A stretch of 64,000 nucleotides of DNA, taken from NCBI GenBank assembly GCA_050873965.1, contig JBNMJS010000002.1, positions 1 through 64,000 of the forward strand, written 5' to 3'. The position numbers and the translations under genes are program-made. The stretch's first letter is position 1, and the number at the start of each line of letters is the position of its first letter. Of the stretch, positions 35,132-43,051 are shown one piece after another. Source of the DNA: UBA2883 sp050873965. GTDB lineage: Bacteria; Cyanobacteriota; Vampirovibrionia; Gastranaerophilales; Gastranaerophilaceae. Below the pieces are notes generated by a model that saw only the letters and a program-made list of their open reading frames with translations, was not told the DNA's origin and did no database searches.

Positions 35132-35923
35132 ATGAAAATAGCAGTAGTTTTAAATAAATCTATTTCTGAAACGGAAAAAGTTTTAGAACAAATCAAAACA
35201 AAGTTTGATAAGTCTGATTTTGATTATGAAATATTAGATATTGATAATTTGAAGTCAGGTTATGATTTTGTTTGTGCCGTTGGTGGTGATGGAACTATGC
35301 TTAAAACTTCTCGTTTCTTTGCTAAAACTGGTACTCCTGTAATGGGAATAAATTTAGGTAGATTAGGATTTTTATCTCTTGTTACATTAGAAGAGATAGA
35401 TTCTATGATAGAGATGATAAAAGCAAATGATTATGTTGTACAAGAAAGAATTATGTTGAAATCTTCAGGTTGTATGGCATTAAATGATTTTGTAATAAAA
35501 GGACATTCTTTGATTAGAACATCAAAATTTAATTTATTTATTAACGATAAATTAGTTAGTGAATATATTGCTGACGGTCTTATTATATCTACTCCAACAG
35601 GCTCAACAGCGTATGGTTTATCGGCTGGTGGTCCAATCTTGTCACCGGTATTAGATGCTTTTGTTATTGTACCTATTTGTGCTCATACAATGACTGCTAG
35701 ACCATTGGTTATTCCTGCATCAGAGAAAGTTTCTGTTAAAAGTGTAGATGAATTTTTAGATGTATCTTGCGATGGACAAGAAACAATTACTAATGTGAAA
35801 GAAGTTAATATTGAATTGTCAGAGTATAGGGCAAAATTAGTATTTCCTAAAGATGAAAACTTCTATTCAATTTTGAGAAATAAACTTCATTGGGGAGTTT
35901 TTCCAGGTTGTAAAACATTATAG
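35132..35923 (+). CDS. nadK: NAD kinase
   Basis: It phosphorylates NAD to NADP. The 263 residues carry the GGDGT motif in VCAVGGDGTMLKTSRF, GINLGRLGFLS, the conserved NDFVIK-type block and the second nucleotide-binding region IISTPTGSTAYGLSAGGP. The catalytic aspartate is in GGDGT. AAGGA precedes ATG 35132, eight bases after the TPR gene stop, so the two are likely co-transcribed. Confidence 0.96.
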   Translation: MKIAVVLNKSISETEKVLEQIKTKFDKSDFDYEILDIDNLKSGYDFVCAVGGDGTMLKTSRFFAKTGTPVMGINLGRLGFLSLVTLEEIDSMIEMIKANDYVVQERIMLKSSGCMALNDFVIKGHSLIRTSKFNLFINDKLVSEYIADGLIISTPTGSTAYGLSAGGPILSPVLDAFVIVPICAHTMTARPLVIPASEKVSVKSVDEFLDVSCDGQETITNVKEVNIELSEYRAKLVFPKDENFYSILRNKLHWGVFPGCKTL

Positions 35924-36019
35924 ATTTGTATAAAGATTATCCCATCTAGTTCTATTTATATCTAATTGGCTAATATCTTTTTTATTTTATAACGATAATA
36001 TAAAAATAAAGGAGGATTT

Positions 36020-36853
36020 ATGGCTAGTATATGTGCTTCACCGGTTAGTGAATTAAAAGAATTAAAGGATATTTTTATAGAATTAACTGCGAAAAATTGT
36101 AATAAACGTTGTAAGGAATGTTATATAAATTTCCCATTTTCAAAGAGTGTGAAAGATTTTATTAAACTAGATTTGATAAAAAAATCTTTGGAACAATTGA
36201 GAGATAATAATTTAAACTGTATTTATTTGACAGGTGCTGAACCAATGACTCACCCTGATTTTAATACAATATTACGTTTGTGTTTGAAGAAATCTAATGT
36301 ATGTATTTTTACTAATGCTACATTTATTAACGAGAAAAAAGCAAGATTTTTAAAGAATGTTGAAATGGAATCTAATCATCAAATATTATTTAAAATATCT
36401 TTTGCTCATTATGATGAAATGAAAAATGATAGTGTACGTTCTAGAGGTTCTTATCGTCAAAATATGTATGCTTTGAAATGTTTAGATAAATACGATTTTA
36501 CAAATATTATATGTGTTTCTAATTATTATAAAGAGGAACATTGCAAGATTATTTCTGTTTTTCAACAACAATTGGTTGATAGTGGTATAGAAAATGCTGT
36601 AATTCAAATCAATGAATGGTGTGACGGTAGTGTGTCAGATATTTCTGATATACAAGGTAGTCTAGATTGTATGACAAGTAGAACATTAACAGGAAATGGT
36701 ATATTTTCTTGTCCATTTTTAGCAAATGATTATCGAGGTAGAATGGGTAGTGATTTTACAGATTTTTCTAAAAGTGTTCGTTTAGAAACTCCTTATTGTT
36801 CATCTTGTATGAAAAATAAAGAAAAAATGTTTAGTGTTGATATAGATTGGTAA
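36020..36853 (+). CDS. radical SAM protein with extra C-terminal cysteines
   Basis: A 277-residue radical S-adenosylmethionine enzyme. The cluster motif is CNKRCKEC (C-x3-C-x2-C), followed by YLTGAEPMTHPDF, the GGEP-like SAM motif with A in place of the second G. A C-terminal region carries further cysteines (FSCPF and YCSSC), suggesting a short SPASM-like auxiliary cluster. Such domains often modify peptides or build cofactors, but no candidate substrate peptide is adjacent. A strong AAAGGAGG site precedes ATG 36020. The 96 bases upstream are AT-rich with a possible TATAAC -10. It is a single-gene unit ending in a hairpin. Confidence 0.87.
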   Translation: MASICASPVSELKELKDIFIELTAKNCNKRCKECYINFPFSKSVKDFIKLDLIKKSLEQLRDNNLNCIYLTGAEPMTHPDFNTILRLCLKKSNVCIFTNATFINEKKARFLKNVEMESNHQILFKISFAHYDEMKNDSVRSRGSYRQNMYALKCLDKYDFTNIICVSNYYKEEHCKIISVFQQQLVDSGIENAVIQINEWCDGSVSDISDIQGSLDCMTSRTLTGNGIFSCPFLANDYRGRMGSDFTDFSKSVRLETPYCSSCMKNKEKMFSVDIDW

Positions 36854-36864
36854 TGACAATATAG

Positions 36865-36891
36865 CAGAAAGGGATATTTTATCTCTTTCTG
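36865..36891. terminator. hairpin between convergent genes
   Basis: Arms 36865-36875 and 36881-36891 form an 11-bp stem with one G-U pair and a 5-nt loop, placed between the radical SAM stop and the end of pdxA. The flanking T tracts are short, so termination may be partial. Confidence 0.65.
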
Positions 36892-36896
36892 TTGTA

Positions 36897-37823
36897 TTAT
36901 AAAACACATTTTATCGCTTCTATCATAGATGATGGATTTGCAATATTTTCACCTGCTATATCAAAAGCAGTTCCGTGTGATGGAGATGTTCTTATAAAAT
37001 CTAGTCCAATCGTCATATTTACTGTTTTGTCACCAGCAACAGTTTTTATAGGAATAAGTCCTTGATCGTGATACATTGCGATATAACAATCGTAAGGTGC
37101 ATTTTGATTATTGAAATAATTCTTTGCAGCATCAACGAAAATTGTATCAGATGGTAATGGTTTTGTTATATTGATACCTTTTTTATGTAATTTTTCTACT
37201 GCTGGTATGATTGTTTCTAATTCTTCTGTTCCCAATATTCCACCTTCTCCGGCATGAGGATTTAGTGAACATAGAGCAAAATTAGGTGTTTGAATTTTAT
37301 AATGTTTTTTGAAAAATTCATTTAATCGAAGAACTTTTTCTATAATCAAATCTTCAGTAATATTTATATCTTTCAAAGCACAATGTCTTGTTAATAACAA
37401 AACGTTAAAACCTTTTGATACAAATAGCATTTCAGCTTTTTGACCATCGTGTGCAAGATAATGCTCAAGGACTTCTGTTTGTCCATTAAACTTGTGTCCT
37501 GCAAGATAAAAAGCTTCTTTTGAAATAGGTGCAGTAACGATTGCTTTTGGTTTTATCTCGCAAGCTTTTTTTAAGCAATTGAACGAATACTCTCCAGACT
37601 CTTTTGTTAATTGTCCGTATTCAACCTGACCATTAAAATCTATATCAATAATTTCATAGTTATGGTTTAATTTGTCGTATGTTTCAAAATTTTGTTTATT
37701 TGTAATTATTACAATTCTATCGTCGGGAATATCAAGACTGTTTAAGGCTTTGATGGTTATTTCTGTACCTATGCCGTTAATATCACCTGTAGTAATTGCA
37801 ATTTTATTCTGGTATTTGTTCAT
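36897..37823 (-). CDS. pdxA: PdxA-family phosphohydroxythreonine/phospho-sugar-acid dehydrogenase
   Basis: A 308-residue PdxA family enzyme with ITTGDINGIGTEI at the N terminus, APISKEAFYLAGHKFNGQTE, MLLTRH-type metal residues, CSLNPHAGEGG, LPSDTIF, AMYHDQGLIP and GLDFIRTSPSHGTAFD. Classical PdxA oxidises 4-phosphohydroxythreonine for vitamin B6. PdxA2 variants decarboxylate 4-phospho-D-threonate or -erythronate to DHAP. The gene overlaps the DUF1537 kinase gene by 20 bases, the arrangement of the PdxA2 sugar-acid pathway, so that role is favoured here. Sequence alone does not exclude the B6 role. Confidence 0.9.
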   Translation of the reverse strand: MNKYQNKIAITTGDINGIGTEITIKALNSLDIPDDRIVIITNKQNFETYDKLNHNYEIIDIDFNGQVEYGQLTKESGEYSFNCLKKACEIKPKAIVTAPISKEAFYLAGHKFNGQTEVLEHYLAHDGQKAEMLFVSKGFNVLLLTRHCALKDINITEDLIIEKVLRLNEFFKKHYKIQTPNFALCSLNPHAGEGGILGTEELETIIPAVEKLHKKGINITKPLPSDTIFVDAAKNYFNNQNAPYDCYIAMYHDQGLIPIKTVAGDKTVNMTIGLDFIRTSPSHGTAFDIAGENIANPSSMIEAIKCVL

Positions 37824-39126
37824 GTTTTTCTATGTATTTCAATATTTCAATAAGTGTTTTAGGATTACCAAGATTACCTGATTTTGTAATAATCCATTGG
37901 TTTTTGTAATCTACGCAAAGAGCAATTGCAGGTGCAACTTCATCTTTCATAATTAGTTCTTTTGCTGATATTGCATTACAGCACTTGTAAGATGTTTCAC
38001 CACCAAGTGTGATTAAAAGTACCTTTATTTTATCTGTAATTGCCTTTGTTAATTCTGCAAGGTAATCTGTTATTTTGCTTGCTAAATTTGCTCTTGATAG
38101 TTCACCTCTTAGTGAATCGTCTGAGAAACCGTCAAAGTTTTCTAATAATTTTGATGAGTGAATAACTACTGTATCACCACTAGATAGTTGACTTACTATA
38201 TCATTCACAAAATCATCATTTATTCCATTTAATACCATTTCAACCGTCAAAGGTAGTGTATGGATATTATCAAAATCATAAGTTTTGTCTAATTGTTCAA
38301 TTTGATTAGAATTTATTTGTGTAGCACTACCAGAGATTATCAAGTTTGGCATTTGTGGCATAATAACTTGTTCTGATTCTTCTGTTATATCTGCTTCTGG
38401 TAACCATAATTTAGCAAGTATGCTTCCAGTTGCAGCCGTACCTGCAGGTAAGATTTTGTAACTAGATTTATCAATAGCAAGTACAACTTGTTCAATATCA
38501 ACAACACTTGCAGAGTCTGCAATGATAAGTTTTTTACCTTCTTTGATAAGTTCATTTATTCTCATTAGAATTGGACCTGCACCATTCATAATTGTTTTTA
38601 ATCCAATTAAACCAACTAAATCTTGTTCATCTTCTTTTAATTGGCTTTTGAAAAGTGCTGGAACGTAAGATTCCGTAATAGGTGAATGTGGATCTCTAGC
38701 CATTTCAGTACGACCAATAGGAGTACCTTTTGATAAATGGTATCCACCGACTGTGATTCTACCTTCTGACGGAAATGCTGGTATAACAATTGCGGCATCA
38801 TAGTTCAGAGTTTTAACCATAGTTAAGGTTTCTCTTGCAATGTTTCCTCTTAGAGTAGAATCAATTTTTTTATAAAAATATTCAAGATTAAGATTTTTAT
38901 TTAGGTTTTCAATAGTTTCAAGTATTCTTGCTTCTGCTTGTTCTGCAGAAATGTTTCTTGACTCAGTTGAAATAGCCCAAATTTCAGTATTCAAATCGTT
39001 TTCCGGTGGTATTGAATAGTCTAATAAGATTTTAGTTTTTGCATTACATTTTTTGAATTGCAATGCTGTATCATTAGCACCTGTTAAATCATCGGCTATA
39101 ATACCAACCAAATTAGAGATTATCAT
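37804..39126 (-). CDS. four-carbon acid sugar kinase (DUF1537 family)
   Basis: A 440-residue kinase of the OtnK/DtnK family, which phosphorylates D-threonate, D-erythronate or related acids. The N-terminal domain begins VGIIADDLTGANDTALQF, with YKKIDSTLRGN and PAFPSEGRITVGGYHL. The C-terminal nucleotide-binding domain has LISGSATQINSNQI, VIHSS and LLITLGGETSYKCCN. It overlaps both its neighbours, ssb by one base and pdxA by 20, so all three are made from one mRNA. The product would be the substrate of the adjacent PdxA-family enzyme. Confidence 0.92.
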   Translation of the reverse strand: MIISNLVGIIADDLTGANDTALQFKKCNAKTKILLDYSIPPENDLNTEIWAISTESRNISAEQAEARILETIENLNKNLNLEYFYKKIDSTLRGNIARETLTMVKTLNYDAAIVIPAFPSEGRITVGGYHLSKGTPIGRTEMARDPHSPITESYVPALFKSQLKEDEQDLVGLIGLKTIMNGAGPILMRINELIKEGKKLIIADSASVVDIEQVVLAIDKSSYKILPAGTAATGSILAKLWLPEADITEESEQVIMPQMPNLIISGSATQINSNQIEQLDKTYDFDNIHTLPLTVEMVLNGINDDFVNDIVSQLSSGDTVVIHSSKLLENFDGFSDDSLRGELSRANLASKITDYLAELTKAITDKIKVLLITLGGETSYKCCNAISAKELIMKDEVAPAIALCVDYKNQWIITKSGNLGNPKTLIEILKYIEKHEQIPE

Positions 39127-39452
39127 TATTCTGCGTCTTTCTTTGAACCTAATAGTCTAATATTTGTAGCAGTAACAATGTATGATTGTCTGCTTTCGCC
39201 TGCTTGGTCAGTCCAGTTGCTTGTTCTGATTCGACCTTCAATTGCTGCTAATCTACCTTTTTTTAAGTAGTTGCTTGCAAATTCTGCTTGTTTATCCCAA
39301 ACTTCAATGTTGAACCAATCAGTTACTTCTGAAGATGTTTTGCTATCCCATCTATTTACTGCAAGAGAGAAAGTCGCTCTTGATTTACCTGATTCATAAT
39401 ATTTTATTTCAGCATCTCTGCCTGCTCTACCTACTACAACAACTGTATTCAT
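39126..39452 (-). CDS. ssb: single-stranded DNA-binding protein, short form
   Basis: The OB-fold core is complete: MNTVVVVGRAGRDAEIKYY, ATFSLAVNRW, DWFNIEVWDKQAEFASNYLKKG, VEGRI-type strand and YIVTATNIRLL. The protein stops at 108 residues in GSKKDAE. The glycine-rich linker and acidic tip (usually DDDIPF-like) that recruit repair proteins are missing. A strong AAGGAG site precedes ATG 39452. It heads an operon with two sugar-acid genes, an odd pairing. A second, longer SSB elsewhere in the genome is likely. Confidence 0.93.
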   Translation of the reverse strand: MNTVVVVGRAGRDAEIKYYESGKSRATFSLAVNRWDSKTSSEVTDWFNIEVWDKQAEFASNYLKKGRLAAIEGRIRTSNWTDQAGESRQSYIVTATNIRLLGSKKDAE

Positions 39453-39595
39453 TTTTACTCCTTAATAATCTGTTTAGTTATATTGTATCATGTTAAATAT
39501 TTTTCTAAATTTATTGTAAAATTTTGTTAAATAATAGCAAATATTTTTTAGTTTATGTTTTTTTATATATGTGTAGTGAAAATATTAGGTGTACC

Positions 39596-40069
39596 ATGGC
39601 TATTACATTTTGCAGTTTAGATTCAAATAAACAAGTTAATTCAGTTAATGAAAATTCTTCTGGTGTAAAAGAATCAACCAAATTAGAAAGAGCAAATTTA
39701 GAAGAAAAACCAGATGTCGCAGAGTTTTCGACTAAAGAAGATAAAAAAGAAAAAACTTCTTTATGGCAAGGTTTTAAAAATGGTTATACTTCGTTTAAGA
39801 AATTTTTAATTACTTCAGCTGAATATACAAAAGGTGCTTTAAAAGGTCTTGTATATGGTGGTGTTACTGCATTAACAGTAGTTGGAGCAGATGCTCTTAG
39901 AGGTGTTGCTCAAAAATCAGAAAAAACATTATCTACAAAAGGTAAAGTTGCTGCTGGTATTGCTGGTGTTGCAGTATTTGCCTTGAATATGTTTAAAGCC
40001 AATTTGAATGCTAATTCTAAAAAAGCAGATGTTGATCATAGATGGCAAACTGGTCATAATAGGGTGTAA
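39596..40069 (+). CDS. hypothetical protein, 157 aa, hydrophobic C-terminal half
   Basis: No family is recognised. Residues 1-60 are polar and Glu/Lys/Ser-rich. Two hydrophobic Gly/Ala-rich segments follow at about 85-105 (GLVYGGVTALTVVGADAL) and 122-138 (VAAGIAGVAVFALNMF), and the tail is basic. The start ATG 39596 is set by AGGTG seven bases upstream; an ATG at 39524 is far upstream without a site. TATATAT and GTGTAGTGAA just upstream form a likely promoter. It pairs with the next gene three bases on. Confidence 0.75.
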   Translation: MAITFCSLDSNKQVNSVNENSSGVKESTKLERANLEEKPDVAEFSTKEDKKEKTSLWQGFKNGYTSFKKFLITSAEYTKGALKGLVYGGVTALTVVGADALRGVAQKSEKTLSTKGKVAAGIAGVAVFALNMFKANLNANSKKADVDHRWQTGHNRV

Positions 40070-40072
40070 TTT

Positions 40073-40678
40073 ATGAATTCAGGCATGTCTGTTAATAATG
40101 CTCCTAACTTCGGTGCATCTTATCATACTTATTTTTATACAACAGACGGCAGACGTATTGTGTCTGAGCAGAATATGAAAAAATGTTTGCATTATGTAGA
40201 ATCGCATTTGAATGGTTCAAAGAGAGTTAAAAATTATAATCATGATTTGATTGATACAATGAAATTCGGTCAAAAATTGCCAGATGGAACTCGTCGTGGT
40301 GGCGATGGTGATTATTTGTATATTTCAAAAATAAGGGCTGTTTTTGATAAAACAAAGAAAAATGTTCAAGGTTTTGTTAATATCGTGACGGGTAAAGATG
40401 TTGACCTTGTTAATGAAAAGTTTGGAAAGCCAATTGGTAGAGCAATTCGTGAAAGTAAAGAGAAAACAGGTTTTATGAGGTCTTTTGAAACAAAAGATGC
40501 ACTTAATAGATATTCAAGACTTGCACCTAAGTTTGCAGAGTCAAGGGCCGTTTATAAAGATGGCGAACGACAAGCCTTTGGCGTATGTTTTACACCTGTA
40601 TATAATAAGAAAACCGGTGAATTAAAGGAATTTAAATATCATCATTCAGGTTTCTTTGATGAAAGTAAGGTTAAATAA
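40073..40678 (+). CDS. hypothetical protein, 201 aa, N-terminal NFGA tag
   Basis: No family is recognised. It opens MNSGMSVNNAPNFGASYHT, matching a short S/N-F-x-A/G tag on other proteins here. The body is soluble-looking and basic, with GQKLPDGTRRGGDGDYLY in the middle and FKYHHSGFFDES at the end; there is no signal peptide or membrane helix. An internal ATG at residue 5 is an alternative start. Its 3' end overlaps the convergent LysM gene by 8 bases. It is probably co-transcribed with the 157-residue protein. Confidence 0.72.
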   Translation: MNSGMSVNNAPNFGASYHTYFYTTDGRRIVSEQNMKKCLHYVESHLNGSKRVKNYNHDLIDTMKFGQKLPDGTRRGGDGDYLYISKIRAVFDKTKKNVQGFVNIVTGKDVDLVNEKFGKPIGRAIRESKEKTGFMRSFETKDALNRYSRLAPKFAESRAVYKDGERQAFGVCFTPVYNKKTGELKEFKYHHSGFFDESKVK

Positions 40679-42959
40679 TTGAATTGTTAAAATTATTGAA
40701 ATTCAAATCCATATTTTTGTCATAAGGTTTGTGGATTTTTTCGTCGAAAGTCTTTATTTTAGTTTTGATACTGTTATCTGCAGTATGTAATTCTAGTGGG
40801 TGTCTTGAAAAATATCCATACAATATTGTTGTTCTCATGAAGCCTTTTTTATCCATGAACTTACGCAAATTATCGTCACCTGTAATATATGCGTCACATT
40901 GTCTATCAGCTTTCATTGAACTTATATAGTTTTCAATTTTTATCTGTATATCTTTTGGTATATTATTAAAATCTTCAATAACACTACTTAGTGCTTGACC
41001 AATTGATTTACCTTTTAAATCGTTATATTTTCTTTTTAAGTGTTGTTGAATATTAGAAAGTTTTTCTGTTTCATCATTTGTAACAAGATATTTATCGTTG
41101 TTGTGTGATGATTGGATAGGGTTTGTAGCAGTAGAAGATGTGTAAGAATTTGAAGCTTTTCTGATTTTTGCAATTCTTTCTGCTTCAGGAGTATTGTATG
41201 TTGCTTGAGAAACTACTCTTTGTTCTGGAACGGGTGCTTCTTTTGTCTCATTTTTGTTTGAGGTACGAGAACTACCTTGTTGGGATATTATTTCATCAGT
41301 TGTTTTAATAACATTTGATAAAATATTTTTTCGGTTTTCATCTGTAGAATTAGAAGCAACTTCTTCATATACGTTTTTGATAATATCTGCTCTTTCGCTG
41401 TTATCAATTGTATATTGTCTTAATGAATCTTCTTCTGCATATTGTGCTAATTGTGTCGTTACAGATTCGAATATTTCATCTTCCAAATCTTGTGTACCGA
41501 ATTTTTCAGAATCAGATGCTACTATATTAGCATATTCCGTTTTTATTTCTTCTGGTGCTTCTGATTCTAATACCATTGCAGCAGTTGCAGCCAATACGTG
41601 AGTTTTAACACCATTATCTTCTGCAGTTTGATTTAAATCAGAACGATCATAACCATTTATTAAATCCATTATTTCGTGATATTGTTCACTATTTAAAGAT
41701 TCAATTTGAGCATTGGCTATTGCTTCAAGGTGTTTTGTTACAACTCTTTGTTTTGCTAATTGTATTAAATCTTCATTAGATAAATTAGAAGTATCACCTA
41801 GTGCTTTTAATTCTTTTTTTGAAAATTGACCTTTTTTTAATTTCGCTAATTCAAGACTAACTTCACTATTTTCATTTTTAAGGTCTAAATCTTGATTTAA
41901 TTTTGTATTGATGCCCTTTGCAATGTCTTCAACTGTATTTTGACCTTCTGGCTTTAATCCATAGTATTTTATAAGTGTTTTTGCATCGGTATTTTTGTCA
42001 AGTCCTTTTAATGTCGAAAGTTCTGGATCACTTAATTGAGCAACAAATATTTTATTAATTTCTTTTTGTTGTTCTTTTGTTAGTTTACCAATAGATGATT
42101 CTAAGTCTGCAATTTTTATTTTTGTTACATCTTGTCCAACAATATTAGAAATTTTTGAGAAAAATTCTTTTGATTCTTCTTCTGTTTCAAAACTTGCAAT
42201 AACATTACTTAGCAATGATGATGTGATATCTCCATTTGATAAAACTCCTTTCATTGCTTTTAATTCATCTTTTGAAGCAGTTTTCATTACAATATTGAAA
42301 GATTTTGAAATGTCACCCAATGTATAATTTTGAGCATCTTTCATTAAATCAATAGTTGAAAGTTGTGTTAAATCTTTTCCATATTGTTTTGATAATGCTT
42401 TTAAGGTTGTTTGAGAAAATTTGATTTGTGATAATTTTTTGTATAATTCTTGTTTGTGTTTTTGTTTATCTAATTGAATTTGGTTTTTACTTGGAGTTTT
42501 TTCTTGTGAAATTGGTGTTAAATCACTTGAAGATGGAGTTATTTTTAGTTGTTGTCCAACTTCAATTTTATTCATATTTTTACCAATTGTATTTTTATTC
42601 CAAGCATATAAATCAAATGTATCAAGACCGAAGTCTTGAGCGATTAAACTTAAAGAATCTCCTTTCTGTACTGTGTATATTCCGCCTTGTGCAGTTCTCT
42701 TTCCTGATTTGCTACTTTGTACAGTATTATTTTGAGAATTTATATAACTAGCGTATTCTTTGTCAGAGATTGTTCCATCTCCATCAGAATTTGCTTTGTT
42801 AAATTCGTCAAGTAGTCCTTGTTCTTTTGCCTGTGCCTCTGTCATTCCAACAAAAATTGTAGGTTTACTATCCGGATTCTTTTTTTGAACCTGTTGTGAA
42901 CCAGTTTCTGTTGGTTGTTGCGTATTTAGTTGTCCTTGTTTGATTTCTAAATCGTTCAT
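40671..42959 (-). CDS. EF-hand and LysM domain protein, 762 aa
   Basis: A single EF-hand-like calcium loop (NSDGDGTISDKEY, about 58-70) is followed by a LysM peptidoglycan-binding domain (about 94-141; YTVQKGDSLSLIAQDFG and VGQQLKI). A long, helical, Gln/Lys/Glu-rich region comes next (about 160-560), and then a C-terminal region with KSIGQALSSVIEDF that I do not recognise. There is no Sec signal peptide although LysM domains bind cell wall, so either export uses another route or the wall is met inside a prey or host. The upstream region holds an 18-bp perfect palindrome and TATATA. Confidence 0.85.
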   Translation of the reverse strand: MNDLEIKQGQLNTQQPTETGSQQVQKKNPDSKPTIFVGMTEAQAKEQGLLDEFNKANSDGDGTISDKEYASYINSQNNTVQSSKSGKRTAQGGIYTVQKGDSLSLIAQDFGLDTFDLYAWNKNTIGKNMNKIEVGQQLKITPSSSDLTPISQEKTPSKNQIQLDKQKHKQELYKKLSQIKFSQTTLKALSKQYGKDLTQLSTIDLMKDAQNYTLGDISKSFNIVMKTASKDELKAMKGVLSNGDITSSLLSNVIASFETEEESKEFFSKISNIVGQDVTKIKIADLESSIGKLTKEQQKEINKIFVAQLSDPELSTLKGLDKNTDAKTLIKYYGLKPEGQNTVEDIAKGINTKLNQDLDLKNENSEVSLELAKLKKGQFSKKELKALGDTSNLSNEDLIQLAKQRVVTKHLEAIANAQIESLNSEQYHEIMDLINGYDRSDLNQTAEDNGVKTHVLAATAAMVLESEAPEEIKTEYANIVASDSEKFGTQDLEDEIFESVTTQLAQYAEEDSLRQYTIDNSERADIIKNVYEEVASNSTDENRKNILSNVIKTTDEIISQQGSSRTSNKNETKEAPVPEQRVVSQATYNTPEAERIAKIRKASNSYTSSTATNPIQSSHNNDKYLVTNDETEKLSNIQQHLKRKYNDLKGKSIGQALSSVIEDFNNIPKDIQIKIENYISSMKADRQCDAYITGDDNLRKFMDKKGFMRTTILYGYFSRHPLELHTADNSIKTKIKTFDEKIHKPYDKNMDLNFNNFNNSII

Positions 42960-43014
42960 TATAAGCTCTCTAAATACAATACTTCATGTATATAAAGTTT
43001 CTTAGAAAGCCCTA

Positions 43015-43032
43015 TTTTCAACATGTTGAAAA
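43015..43032. promoter_or_regulatory. 18-bp perfect palindrome, candidate operator
   Basis: TTTTCAACATGTTGAAAA is a perfect inverted repeat. It lies 56 bases upstream of the LysM gene start and 20 bases past the metH stop, both on the minus strand. There is no T run after it, so it is unlikely to be a terminator. It sits where a dimeric repressor or activator of the LysM gene would bind. Confidence 0.5.
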
Positions 43033-43051
43033 ATCTTTACAAACTTAATAT

